This document shows, in pieces, positions 18,005-27,330 of a stretch of 51,817 nucleotides of DNA. The number at the start of each line of letters is the position of its first letter. Within the stretch, counting starts at the first letter, position 1. Below the pieces are notes generated by a model. That model had not been told where the DNA came from. It did no database searches and saw only the letters and a list, made by a program, of their open reading frames with translations. The stretch is from Fluviicola sp. Lineage in GTDB: Bacteria; Bacteroidota; Bacteroidia; Flavobacteriales_D; Crocinitomicaceae. A program made the position numbers and the translations under genes. The DNA lies in contig JAJTEO010000008.1 of the NCBI GenBank assembly GCA_021300395.1, forward strand, positions 1-51,817, in the 5' to 3' direction.

Positions 18005-18840
18005 TTAATACGTTTTAATTTTGATACTATTTCGCCTATGCATCACTTTTAGTGTTTTCATTTGACAAGAATAATACGGTCTTATATCATTGTAAATTTT
18101 AACACTATTTTTAATTAACTCCTTCATGATATTTATTTCAAGATTAATATTCTCTCCAATAAATTCTTGTTTTAATATACCATTAATTCTTTCTGCTATA
18201 GCGTTTGCATCAGGATCATAAGTTTCTGTCATACTACATCTAACCTTGTTTTTAGCAATAAGTTTTGATATACATGAATACAGTATTGAAGTCCTCTATC
18301 TGAATGATGAATTAGAATATTTTCTTTATATAATATTGATTATTAGCAATTTTCATTGCTCTTAATGAACCTTCTGTATTTAATGAATTAGACATATCAT
18401 ACCCAACTATTTTTTTTAGGATAAGTATCTGTAACTAAAGCTAAATACATCGGATTTTTTCTATGTCCAATATAAGTTATATCAGATACCCTGATTTCTT
18501 CTGGCTCAGAGGGAGTAATTTCTTATATAAGATTTTTATGCTTTTTAAAACTATGATGTGAATTCGCTGTGATATGACAACTTCTTTTTGGCTCTATAAG
18601 TATATAATTAGAATTTAAAATACGGAATAGCATAACACGTCCAACACCAAATGTTTTAAGATTATTTGACATCATTTGATATAATTTTCTAGTATCTATT
18701 TAAGGCGTTATTTTATGAATACATATTACTATTTCAATAAATTGAACTAAAAATTCTCTTCGCCTTTTATTTGACTTTATTGAAAGATAATAAACATGTC
18801 TAATTACCCCACCCAGCAATCTTCAGGAGACATATAGGCT
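18005..18840 (-). pseudogene. IS3-family transposase OrfB remnant
   Basis: Reading minus-strand frames piecewise gives, in order, FGVGRVMLFRILNSNYILIE (N-terminal part), VSDITYIGHRKNPMYLALVT (start of the DDE/rve core with its first Asp), a stretch like KIVGYDMSNSLNTEG, ILIHHSDRGLQYC (second Asp) and MTETYDPDANAIAERINGIL with its Glu, then YNDIRPYYSCQM. These are textbook OrfB blocks but fall in different frames separated by stops, so the gene is dead. Confidence 0.8.
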
Positions 18841-18904
18841 TTCTTTTTGTTCTTGTCTGAAAACATCGATTGATCGGGTAAGGAAGTTTTAAGCATTGGA
18901 ATAT

Positions 18905-19266
18905 TCTACTCCTTTTGAGCTAAAACAATCATAATGTCAAATATGATCGAATTTTTATCAGAAAATTCAACTTGTTTTTCTAGAAATGATTTTTGTTTTG
19001 TTAACAAAAAACTACTTGTTCAAGTTCCAATAACCGTTGCTCTGGAGTTTTTGACATATTCGATGGAGTTTGTGTTTCCCAATCAAATTTACCATATTTT
19101 CTTAACCAGCCAACAACTTTCGAGCGAGATTAAATTCCAAACTCTTTAAAAGCTCTTGTCGTTGACAATTCACTTCGTTGAATCTTTCAAACTACCTGGA
19201 TGCTTAAAAGACAAGGAATAGTCTGTCTGAGTAAGTTTTTGATAAATGTTTTAAGCTTTTCTTTCA
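18905..19266 (-). pseudogene. IS3-family OrfA remnant
   Basis: Piecewise minus-strand translation gives WLRKYGKFDWETQTPSNMSK, TPEQRLLELEQ and LTKQKSFLEKQVEFSDKN, then FDIMIVLAQKE. This matches the helix-turn-helix plus leucine-zipper OrfA of Bacteroidota IS3 elements. An ATG at 19266 opens a frame that ends after about 26 codons; the rest is frameshifted. Confidence 0.7.
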
Positions 19267-19312
19267 TAACGTTAATTATGTGTAACGCTATTTCAGGACT
19301 AGACAAAAAGAA

Positions 19313-19350
19313 CAAAAAAAAACGTCTTCAAAATTAATTGAAGACGTTTT
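19313..19350 (-). terminator. Terminator of the T9SS operon
   Basis: A 10-bp perfect stem ACGTCTTCAA/TTGAAGACGT (19322-19331 with 19338-19347), loop of six, has a T-run on both sides. On the minus strand it lies about 25 bases after the gldN stop and closes the operon; it may also stop reading from the IS side. Confidence 0.9.
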
Positions 19351-19370
19351 TAAATATTGTATAATTTGAA

Positions 19371-20384
19371 TTAGAAAGTCCAAACATCATGTTCGATAGT
19401 TCTGATTTCTTCTTTCACTTTTTCAGCTTCAAAAAGAGCATCTACTCCTGTTTTGTAAGCTTCCATCTTACGATCAAAAACATTACTTTCCTTGTACATA
19501 ACACTTGTAAAACGACGTTTCCAGAATAAATCATCAAAACTCATCCATTGAGCATCATTTTTATCGTTGTAAACAAAATAGTTGTTTAAAACAAATCTAC
19601 AGTGAGGAAAATACAACCAGAAAAGTTCTTTCATCCCTTGAATTTGTCCTTGCTCATCTTTAGAATAAACAACTGGTGCAATTGCTAAAATACGAACATC
19701 TAATACAGATCTTTCTTTATCAAAAAACCAATCTTCTTTTACTCTATATTGAATTACATCAATCGTTTTAAACCAAGATGTATCTCTAGGAGGATAAACT
19801 TTATCTTCATAAGGATTTCCAGATTCATCCATTTTAGTAACTGTACTATCTTCACCATAAATATTAGATAATGGTTGAGTAGACTGAGCGCCTAAATTTC
19901 CGAAGAAATAAAATAATTTATCTCTGTAGACACTATCAGTGTAAAAGTTCATACCTGGTTCCGGATCAATTGGATATTTCAATTGATCACCATCTTTAAT
20001 CGTATAATCAGCTGGATTATCAGGAGAAAAAACACGAATATCACCATTTAAAATATGAGTTTTTAAAACTGTCCATAAACTCCATCTAGAAGAGTTTTTA
20101 ACCCAGTTATTTTCAGCATCATATTCATCAAATGGAAAATACATCGGATGATTCATTTTCTCACGCATGTCTATTGTTTGCCATACTCTCTTACTCCAAA
20201 TAACATCTGCCTCTCTTACAAATTCGTAAGGAATCATACGTTTTGTTGGAATGTGTTCTTGAATAAAAACCCCATCAACGATACCATCTGCAGGAACATT
20301 AACTGGTCCTCCATTAATCTCTGGTTGCGCTACTAAAGTTCCCGTCCCAAGAACTAAAAGAGCTGTAAAAAATAGACTTTTCAT
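19371..20384 (-). CDS. gldN: T9SS/gliding protein GldN (PorN)
   Basis: 337 residues with a signal peptide (LFFTALLVLGTGTLVAQ). GldN is a periplasmic protein that forms, with the lipoprotein GldK, the ring-shaped part of the T9SS core at the outer membrane. Family features seen: VFIQEHIPTKRMIPYEFVRE, DVIWSKRVWQTIDMREKMNH, YRVKEDWFFDKERSVLDVRI and GMKELFWLYFPHCRFVLNNY. Complete length. It is the last gene of the operon, 12 bases after gldM, followed by a terminator. Function depends on GldM, which is disrupted here. Confidence 0.95.
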   Translation of the reverse strand: MKSLFFTALLVLGTGTLVAQPEINGGPVNVPADGIVDGVFIQEHIPTKRMIPYEFVREADVIWSKRVWQTIDMREKMNHPMYFPFDEYDAENNWVKNSSRWSLWTVLKTHILNGDIRVFSPDNPADYTIKDGDQLKYPIDPEPGMNFYTDSVYRDKLFYFFGNLGAQSTQPLSNIYGEDSTVTKMDESGNPYEDKVYPPRDTSWFKTIDVIQYRVKEDWFFDKERSVLDVRILAIAPVVYSKDEQGQIQGMKELFWLYFPHCRFVLNNYFVYNDKNDAQWMSFDDLFWKRRFTSVMYKESNVFDRKMEAYKTGVDALFEAEKVKEEIRTIEHDVWTF

Positions 20385-20396
20385 AATTCAAATTAA

Positions 20397-22081
20397 TTAT
20401 TGAACATTAATTATACAAGCTGTAAATCCTGAAGATCCCATACCTCTGTACTTAACAGAAATAGAAACTTTCGCTCCTGGTTTTGCTTGCTTCAACAAAC
20501 TTAATGCTTCAGGAGATAATGCTTGTCCTTTACCAGAAATTGGTCTAGGTGCACCTGTTACTGAAATCTCCCATGTATCAACATTAAATTCAGCTTTTAA
20601 AGGGATTTCTGGTGGATATTTAGCAAATAATCTAGTCATCGCAGCAACTGCAGATTTACTAGTTGTAGCACCTGTACCCAAAGATCCTAAATAAGCAGCT
20701 GGAGAAGGTAATCCAGAAACTCTAAATGGGTATTTACCTAATTGCACTGTTTTGTTATTTGATTTGTTCTTACCAGAAACAGTAATAAAACATTCTCTTC
20801 CAGTACCTGGAGAACCAATGTATTCATTACCTTTTTTAGATAATTGAATATTAGAACCACTTAAAATAGTTTCTTCATAACCAGAAGCAACACCAACAAT
20901 TCTATTAGGATATCCTCTATATACAACATTCATATCAGGTAAAGAGACAGTACCTTGAGGTTTGATAATAACTACTTTACACTCCCATGGTTCAGTTTTT
21001 GGTTCACCTGTCTTTTTCTTTATAGAAACAGTACCTTTCAAAGTCATTTCAGGACCTGCAGAAGCTTTAGTTTTCACAATCCCGTATCCATCTTTAACTT
21101 CAGAAACTTTAGAACCATTGTACGTAACAGTAGGCTGATTATCAGAGTCAAAAGCCGCCATCATAACTTTAACTTCAAGATCTTCGCCTTGAGCTACAGA
21201 TGCTGGACCGTATGCCAATGCCATAACTTTGTTAAAACTATATTCACCAGTAGACACTCTACTTTTAATATGTTGTAATGCTGTAGCACGTGCAGCTAAA
21301 ATTTCTTGTTGCATTGCAGTCAATGAAGCAATTGCAGCTACAATTGGAGAGTGATCGAAAGTACGAGCAATCCAATGCATTTCCATTTCTTCGTGCTCTT
21401 CAAATTCGTTCTTAGATAACTTTATATAAATTTCTTTTAAAACTTCGCGGTCATCATTTTTATTATAACCATCTCCATTTTTATCAATCATTTTATCGAC
21501 TAATTTTTCTAATTCAAAATTATCTTTGAACTTATTTATAGGACTAGTCTTAAATTTGTAAGACTTACCACCTGGAGGAGCATAAGTTCCTACTAATTCA
21601 CAGATTTCACCTCTGAATTTGTTGTAATCATCCCATAATTGTTTTCCCGAACCAGTTACAGTAGCTAAATCCTCACCTATTATCTCATGCATAGGCACAT
21701 CATAACCATCTTTAGCTTGAACAGCCATTAAGTGTAACATTGCAGGTCTACAAGGATCTTTTTCACTGTATGGGACCCAAACAATTGCCTCTTCATTTTT
21801 GTCTGCAGGAACAACGATTTCACCCATTTTTTCCATACAACTAATCTTAATATCATCAATTTCCTTAATTAATTTTGCAGAAGCTTCATCAATTTTTTTT
21901 GTGATCGTAAGATAATATTCAACTTTTTTAACTTTTTCAGGATTAGTTTTTTCCTGAGTTGCTTCCTTTAAATCTGAAATAGCAGAATCTCCTCTATCTA
22001 ATTGTGCTAAAGTACCAACTTGTAAGTTTTGTACATCAAACCAACCATCTTCTGTCTAGGGGTTTCTTTTCCTCCTCCCAT
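20397..22081 (-). pseudogene. gldM: T9SS motor protein GldM (PorM), frameshifted and lacking its membrane helix
   Basis: The proper start lies at 22081 and reads MGGGKETPRQKMVGLMY, the family N terminus. The family then continues with a membrane helix (about LVLTALLALNVSK), but here the frame passes straight to KTYKLVL and a stop at 22007-22009. The GldM sequence resumes in another frame at about 22034 (VQNLQVGTLAQLDRGDSAIS) and runs intact to 20397, including the periplasmic domains (TFDHSPIVAAIASLTAMQQE). The longest intact frame begins at an internal ATG at 21836. So a stretch of about 20 codons, not a multiple of three, appears deleted. GldM pairs with GldL as the proton-driven motor and spans the periplasm; without the helix it cannot. 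An assembly error is possible. Confidence 0.85.
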
Positions 22082-22145
22082 TTCTAATATCTATTTTAAG
22101 TTTATTATTTAGTAATTTTAATACAACGTATAGTTACTCTAAATA

Positions 22146-23015
22146 TTAACCTTTAGTTATTGTCATTGCTTTTAACATGTTACCGTAAACAGTATTCAAG
22201 TCTGTTAAGTTACTTGTTAATAAAGCCATATTCTCTTTATAACGTTTTGTATCCTCAGCAGATTCAGAAAGATTTTTCATCATTTCAGTAACTTGTGCTT
22301 GGAATTTCTCAGTAGCCTCTAAATGTGAAGAAGAACCTTTTAATTGTAATTCATAAACATTATTAAGTGCTGCCAAGTTTTTAGAAACTTTTTGGATTTG
22401 TTCACCAAATGATTCACCTTCAGCAGTTGTAGAAGTTAAACCAGCGATAGAAACAGATGCTCTTTCGTATGCTTCAGATAAACTAGTAACTTTACTAGAA
22501 GCAGCTTGTAAGCTAGAAACGTAATCATTAGTTGCGTTTGCAGCTGTAGTGATTTCTTGTAATTGCATAGCGTTATCGCCTAATGCTCTCATTCCATCAC
22601 CTAATCTTGTCAATAAAGCAACATCGATATTTGCTTCACCTAACATTTTATCTAATTCTTGAGTAACTCCAGATGTAACATAAACAGGAGCAGCAGTAGC
22701 AACTGGCGCAGCATGTTTAGCTGGTTTTTCGTGAACTGGTAATGCATCATGATCTAATTCTTCTGCATGACCTAAAGCCAATTCTGGATATACTAACTCC
22801 CAGTTTGGATCTTCGTGTAACGGTTCAAATGCAGATAAAATAAAGATTACTGCCTCAACACCTAAACCACCGATCAACATGATTGTTGCTCCAGGCCAGT
22901 GCTGAATTTTAAACATCGCTCCTACAATTACAATAGCTCCACCCCATCCGTAGACGAATTTCATTACTGTCTTAAATTTTTTACTTGCGAAAAAACCGCC
23001 TCCACTTGCACTCAT
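22146..23015 (-). CDS. gldL: T9SS/gliding motor protein GldL (PorL)
   Basis: 289 residues. Two membrane helices lie near the N terminus (about 20-36 and 43-63) with the short linker KIQHWPGA. Glu54 in the second helix (GGLGVEAVIFIL) corresponds to the buried glutamate implicated in proton flow through the GldL5-GldM2 motor. The remainder is cytoplasmic and strongly helical or coiled-coil (about 120-285), as usual. It is followed by gldM after 64 bases. Helices and Glu54 are seen; the motor role is family knowledge. Confidence 0.95.
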   Translation of the reverse strand: MSASGGGFFASKKFKTVMKFVYGWGGAIVIVGAMFKIQHWPGATIMLIGGLGVEAVIFILSAFEPLHEDPNWELVYPELALGHAEELDHDALPVHEKPAKHAAPVATAAPVYVTSGVTQELDKMLGEANIDVALLTRLGDGMRALGDNAMQLQEITTAANATNDYVSSLQAASSKVTSLSEAYERASVSIAGLTSTTAEGESFGEQIQKVSKNLAALNNVYELQLKGSSSHLEATEKFQAQVTEMMKNLSESAEDTKRYKENMALLTSNLTDLNTVYGNMLKAMTITKG

Positions 23016-23111
23016 AACTTTTCTAGTTTAAATTTTAAATTGTTTTTTTTGCTTTTAGTTTAATTTAAATTGCTTTTGATTTTAGCTTCTTTTATTTAAA
23101 ATAAATATATC

Positions 23112-24656
23112 TTATCTTAATTGAATATCACTTTGTGACTCTTCGTTACCTTCTTTCGTGAAATCACGACCTCCACGTCCAAGGTGAGTCATTACGTTTC
23201 TATATCCAATATATGATTTTGCAGTATCTTGATATTCAAAAGTTCTAGTTGAATTTTGTAGGTAATAACCTATATCTTTCCAAGAACCACCTCTTAATAC
23301 TTTACGTTTCATTGATGGTGGATCCCAATCCATTGCATTGTATCTGTAATCAGTATTCAAATCATGAGAAAACTCGTTCATTGATTCATCATAAGCAGTT
23401 TCACACCATTCAGCAACGTTTCCAGCCATACAATATAATCCCCATCCGTTAGGATTATAAGAGTATACTTTCACTGTATGAAAACCTCCATCTTCAAAAT
23501 ATCTTCCTCTCATCGGTTTAAAGTTTCCTAAGAAACATCCAGACTCATTTCTAATGTAAGGTCCACCCCATGGATATGGAGACAATGCTAAATCACCTCT
23601 TGAAGCTCTTTCCCATTCTGCCTCTGTAGGTAGTCTGAAGTCATTTACAAATAAATCACCCATACTCACTAACCAGTTGTTCAACAATTGTGTTCTCCAA
23701 ACTGAGAATGCTTTTGCTTGAACCCATGTAACTCCAACAACAGGATAAGAATCATAAGCTGGGTGCCAGAAATACATTTGAGTCATTGGATCGTGGAATG
23801 AATATGTAAAATCACGAACCCAACATAAAGTATCTGGATATACATTGATTTTCTCATCTATGATAAATCTTTGACGATTTTCATGACCTCTAATTGCATT
23901 ATTTTGACCTTTTTTATTGAAGAAACCTAAATCTTTATCTTGACCTTGAGGTTCTCCTGTAAATGGATGAGGAGGAGTCTCTAAAGTTCTATGCTCTTCA
24001 ACCAATTTATTACCTTGATTGTCATATCCGTTTGGAGAGATGTTAATACGACCTCTTTTAGCCGCTTCAACATAATCAATCCAGTAATATCTGAACATTA
24101 ATTTACGAGTATCAATTTCTCTTCTTTTATAGAATCTTTCTGGCTGAGGATAGTACATATCAGCTAACAAAGGAATTAAATCTACATCACTGTAGTCTAA
24201 TTGTCTATCCCAATTTAAATCGAACAAAGTTCTATTTAAAGCACGGTCAGATGGGTCATACTCAACAAACTCTAATGAACCTTCATCAAAATATAAATCT
24301 TTGTAATTTATATATTTTCCAGCAGCTTCATCATCCTCTGTCTTCTCATAGATTTTTTCACGAGCAATTGAATCTCTAACCCAGTCAACAAATTGTCTGT
24401 ATTCATTGTTAGAAATCTCAGTTTGATCCATGTAAAAAGCTTGAACAGAAACTGTTTTCGCTCTTGTCTGATGTAAAAATGGTACATCTTGATCATTCTC
24501 CCCCATATTGTAAGAACCAGCAGGTATATAAACCATTCCTAACGGAATCTCCGGTATATATATTGGTCTTCCCAACGTTCCAGTCAAGTGTCCTGATCTT
24601 GTCATACAAGATACTAATATCACACTTACTAAACCAAATAACAAAAGTCTTCTCAT
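23112..24656 (-). CDS. gldK: T9SS/gliding lipoprotein GldK (PorK)
   Basis: 514 residues. The lipobox in LVSVILVSCMTRSG marks an outer-membrane lipoprotein. The body is an FGE-sulfatase-like domain: GMVYIPAGSYNMGENDQD, FYMDQTEISNNEYRQF, PVVGVTWVQAKAFSVW, FRLPTEAEWERASRG, MAGNVAEWCETAYDE, VLRGGSWKD. GldK uses this fold structurally and forms rings with GldN. An internal region (about 100-270) is the insertion typical of GldK compared with enzymes of the family. It lies 117 bases downstream of the PorP-like gene. Confidence 0.95.
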   Translation of the reverse strand: MRRLLLFGLVSVILVSCMTRSGHLTGTLGRPIYIPEIPLGMVYIPAGSYNMGENDQDVPFLHQTRAKTVSVQAFYMDQTEISNNEYRQFVDWVRDSIAREKIYEKTEDDEAAGKYINYKDLYFDEGSLEFVEYDPSDRALNRTLFDLNWDRQLDYSDVDLIPLLADMYYPQPERFYKRREIDTRKLMFRYYWIDYVEAAKRGRINISPNGYDNQGNKLVEEHRTLETPPHPFTGEPQGQDKDLGFFNKKGQNNAIRGHENRQRFIIDEKINVYPDTLCWVRDFTYSFHDPMTQMYFWHPAYDSYPVVGVTWVQAKAFSVWRTQLLNNWLVSMGDLFVNDFRLPTEAEWERASRGDLALSPYPWGGPYIRNESGCFLGNFKPMRGRYFEDGGFHTVKVYSYNPNGWGLYCMAGNVAEWCETAYDESMNEFSHDLNTDYRYNAMDWDPPSMKRKVLRGGSWKDIGYYLQNSTRTFEYQDTAKSYIGYRNVMTHLGRGGRDFTKEGNEESQSDIQLR

Positions 24657-24773
24657 CCTTATTACTTTTTATATTTTTTTGAATAAACCCTGTATTTTCA
24701 ACATTACAGCCTTACCCTTGTACTTTATAACGCAAATCGTATAGATTTGGTTACATTATTTTTAATTATTTTT

Positions 24774-25709
24774 TTACAACCATCTAGGATGTCTTGAAAT
24801 AGCAATTGGCGGAACCGGAATTGGTCGACAATATTTTAAAACTATTTCATGTGACCCTTTTGACACACTTGACAATTTATTTATTGTAAAATCATATGCA
24901 TAACCGATTAAAAAACCGCTTTTGATATTGTATCCTAACATTACAGATAAAGCATCAGCATTTCTAAATGATAACCCTGCATACCCCATTTGTCTGTACA
25001 TAAACCTTGCATTAACATCAACAGAAGTTTGAGACAAAATACTTCTAACTAATAACTGAACGTCAACACCATTTTGACCCAACTCTTTTTTATATCCTCC
25101 CATTAAATAATAATGTCTATTAACCCCAAATGTTTGAGATGTTTGACTCAACTTATTATTCAATCTTGCTGCATTTAAATGAGTTGAAGAAAGTCCTGCA
25201 TAAAAACCTAAATTACTCTTATAGTAAACCCCAAAGTTTAAATCTAAACCATTACCTGAAAAACCTGTAGGCAATGAATTATCAACATTTGTAGTCGGTG
25301 GAACCCAAACTGGACTCATGCCTAAGTTCATTAAACCTAAACCTAAACCTACTCCTAATTTATTTCCGTTTGAATTGATCAAAGGATATGAATAATTCAA
25401 CAATGCTGTATTTTGTCTGTTAAAACCGATTGCATCATGAAAAAATGAAATACCTAGTCCTCCGGGCATAAATCTACTCATATTTGCTTCAACATTTAAA
25501 ACTGCTGAATTTGGCGCTCCGTCTACTCTATCCCACTGATTCCTATACACACTTGTAGCACAAATACCATCCACTTCAATCCCAGTTGCACCAGGATTCA
25601 AACTCATTTTATCATAAATAAAGTGAGTAAGTAACTTATCTTGTTGTGCAAACGTTTTAGTCAACGATAGCATCACAAAAGCAGATAACAATAGTACTTT
25701 TTTATTCAT
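24774..25709 (-). CDS. PorP/SprF-family outer-membrane protein of the T9SS locus
   Basis: 311 residues with a signal peptide (VLLLSAFVMLSLTKTFAQ) and the PorP/SprF signature: QQDKLLTHFIYDKMSLNPGA, then TSVYRNQWDRVDGAPNSAVL and a barrel of amphipathic strands ending KYCRPIPVPP. PorP/SprF proteins assist secretion or attachment of adhesins such as SprB and are usually the first gene of porPKLMN operons, as here. A short C-terminal basic tail (ISRHPRWL) follows. The upstream region carries a 14/16-matching direct repeat. Whether it acts as the general PorP or as a substrate-specific SprF is not decided by the sequence. Confidence 0.9.
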   Translation of the reverse strand: MNKKVLLLSAFVMLSLTKTFAQQDKLLTHFIYDKMSLNPGATGIEVDGICATSVYRNQWDRVDGAPNSAVLNVEANMSRFMPGGLGISFFHDAIGFNRQNTALLNYSYPLINSNGNKLGVGLGLGLMNLGMSPVWVPPTTNVDNSLPTGFSGNGLDLNFGVYYKSNLGFYAGLSSTHLNAARLNNKLSQTSQTFGVNRHYYLMGGYKKELGQNGVDVQLLVRSILSQTSVDVNARFMYRQMGYAGLSFRNADALSVMLGYNIKSGFLIGYAYDFTINKLSSVSKGSHEIVLKYCRPIPVPPIAISRHPRWL

Positions 25710-25951
25710 TCTTTTTATTCGTTTTTATGAATTATAGCACGTGTGAACCGGTTTAAAATCCACACAATTGGCGACTAAAATAGTTAATTTTATTTACATT
25801 TAGTCAATTTGCAACTAAAAAAAGGAAAAAAAATTATAATCTATTTAAATATAGATCTCCACGATATTATGAAAATCACCATTTTAAGTTAAAAATAAAA
25901 CAAGTGATTTAAAAATTAACAATTGAAAAACAGGATATTAAATGGATTTAG
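25710..25951. promoter_or_regulatory. Upstream region of the T9SS operon with a direct repeat
   Basis: This 242-base AT-rich region is upstream of the PorP-like gene and downstream of the arginase-like gene. It contains an imperfect 16-base direct repeat, CAATTGGCGACTAAAA (25765-25780) and CAATTTGCAACTAAAA (25805-25820), whose starts are 40 bases apart. No clear -33/-7 promoter was located. The repeats are candidate operators; no protein binding is known. Confidence 0.35.
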
Positions 25952-27109
25952 TTAACCTAATTTCTGATAGGTTTTCCACCATAAATTTGGAATTTCATTT
26001 TTCATCGCCATCTCATAATCACTGTAATCGCATGGTATCATATGATGTCTTTCATATTTCACCTGATCTTGAGGAGGATACGGGACCTCCATCCACCATC
26101 TTTCAGACTTATTACTTTTATAGAAAATAATCTCATCTTTAAAATCGTCTAGATTTACTGAGAATTTGACATAATCTTTTTTGCTGCCGATTGGAAAATC
26201 TCCTTTACGCATTGAGACTCCATCTATGAAGTACCAGAAAATTTGAGCTAATAAATGATGTGAAGATTTTTGAAGACCAACAGGGTAAAAGTTAAAAATA
26301 CCGAAAGATGTTAATTTATCACTAATCCCAGCATATTTTGCGATCTGACAAATTTGATCTGAAGAAAATCCATTTGGAGAATCATAATACTCCCCTCTGA
26401 AATCATTACTTTTTAGCGCCGTCAAATCTAACGAAAGCAAATCCGCGTTTCTTAGATGTGGCTCAGCAATTTTAAAATCAGCATTAAATTCTCCTAATCG
26501 GCAAATATCAAAATATAATTTATCAAATAAAATCAACTCTTCTGCGCTTACAAAAGGAGCTTGGCATCCGATATTGGCATGATTAAATAAATAACAAGGT
26601 CTTTCAAGCATCATGTGACTCAAATATCCATCTTTATTTAAATCGCCTTCAGGATTACCTAAATCTAACTTACTATCAATTGAACAAATATTTACCATTT
26701 GCTCTAATTTGCCATATCCTTTATATAACGCAAAAGTTAAATCTTGAGTTCCCCCAACTACTAATGGAATAACTCCTACTTTCACTAATTCTGCCACTAC
26801 TTGTTCAACAGCAAAATAAGTATCTTCTATTGAACCTCCTGGAAGAATCGTACCTAAATCATATAAAGGGAAATTCCAATGCTCACCTACAAACAAATCA
26901 TAGAAGTAACTTCTAAATAAATCGTTTTCTTTACCTTGAAAAAAGGCATTTCCATTTCTATATTCAGGCACATAAACCAAAGCAACACCGCCTTTTTCAA
27001 GTTCAGGAAAATATCCTTCGGTATGTGTATTGATTTTAGCTCCTATTGTTTCTTCTTTCTCTGAAAAAGAAACATCAACTGATTGAAAATATATCGAAAT
27101 GTCTTTCAT
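25952..27109 (-). CDS. Arginase-fold (ureohydrolase-like) protein with degenerate metal site
   Basis: 385 residues. The order and spacing of ureohydrolase blocks are kept (VGVIPLVVGGTQDLTFALYK, ICSIDSKLDLG, LLSLDLTALKSNDF), but the usual GGDHS, DAHxD and SxDxD motifs read GGTQD (119-123), DSKLD (145-149) and SLDLT (226-230). Thus three of the six manganese ligands are replaced by Gln, Lys and Thr. From memory, Bacteroidota homologues next to topA and porP/gldK are often labelled formimidoylglutamase; the residues here argue against that activity. Neighbours: topA upstream, T9SS operon downstream. A structural or regulatory role is inferred, not shown. Confidence 0.75.
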   Translation of the reverse strand: MKDISIYFQSVDVSFSEKEETIGAKINTHTEGYFPELEKGGVALVYVPEYRNGNAFFQGKENDLFRSYFYDLFVGEHWNFPLYDLGTILPGGSIEDTYFAVEQVVAELVKVGVIPLVVGGTQDLTFALYKGYGKLEQMVNICSIDSKLDLGNPEGDLNKDGYLSHMMLERPCYLFNHANIGCQAPFVSAEELILFDKLYFDICRLGEFNADFKIAEPHLRNADLLSLDLTALKSNDFRGEYYDSPNGFSSDQICQIAKYAGISDKLTSFGIFNFYPVGLQKSSHHLLAQIFWYFIDGVSMRKGDFPIGSKKDYVKFSVNLDDFKDEIIFYKSNKSERWWMEVPYPPQDQVKYERHHMIPCDYSDYEMAMKNEIPNLWWKTYQKLG

Positions 27110-27229
27110 GGGTATAATTTACACTCAAAATTATGAGGAAATCAATTAGCTTTTGTAACGCTCTTGAAAAACAATGAAGATTTGAAAGTTGAAAACTAAA
27201 ATTATAGCAACATTAAAATCACATAGTTT

Positions 27230-27255
27230 ATAGTTGAAAATTAATAGTTAATAGC
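27230..27255. repeat. Intergenic repeat related to one at 38902
   Basis: TAGTTGAAAATTAATAGTTA (27231-27250) differs at only a few positions from the stretch at 38902-38921. Both lie between genes, suggesting a dispersed low-copy or decayed repeat. Confidence 0.35.
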
Positions 27256-27293
27256 TATTATAGCTAACTGAGATGACCGATTAGTTTCTTAGA

Positions 27294-27324
27294 CACAAAA
27301 AAAGCTACCCTTTCAGACAGCTTT
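27294..27324 (-). terminator. Terminator after topA
   Basis: A stem AAAGCT/AGCTTT (27301-27306 with 27319-27324) on the minus strand runs into a T-rich tract just past the topA stop at 27331. The stem is short, so strength is uncertain. Confidence 0.65.
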
Positions 27325-27330
27325 AATTTA

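Larger units (their letters stand above)
17945..19305 (-). mobile_element. Decayed IS3-family insertion sequence
   Basis: This 1.36-kb gap holds remnants of OrfA and OrfB of an IS3-family element on the minus strand, broken by many stops and frame changes. The right edge is suggested by the 20-mer CGCTATTTCAGGACTAGACA (19286-19305), which read on the minus strand starts TG as IS3-family ends do. A convincing partner repeat at the left end was not found, so the left boundary is only approximate. The element sits between the protease terminator and the gldN terminator and interrupts no gene. Confidence 0.75.

Noticed and set aside
18934-19149. Small plus-strand open frame inside the IS remnant
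   Set aside because: It is the complement of recognisable OrfA sequence on the other strand.
20397-21836. GldM as a gene starting at the internal ATG 21836
   Set aside because: Homology continues upstream in the same frame to about 22034 and the true N terminus is at 22081; the internal start is an artefact of the disruption.
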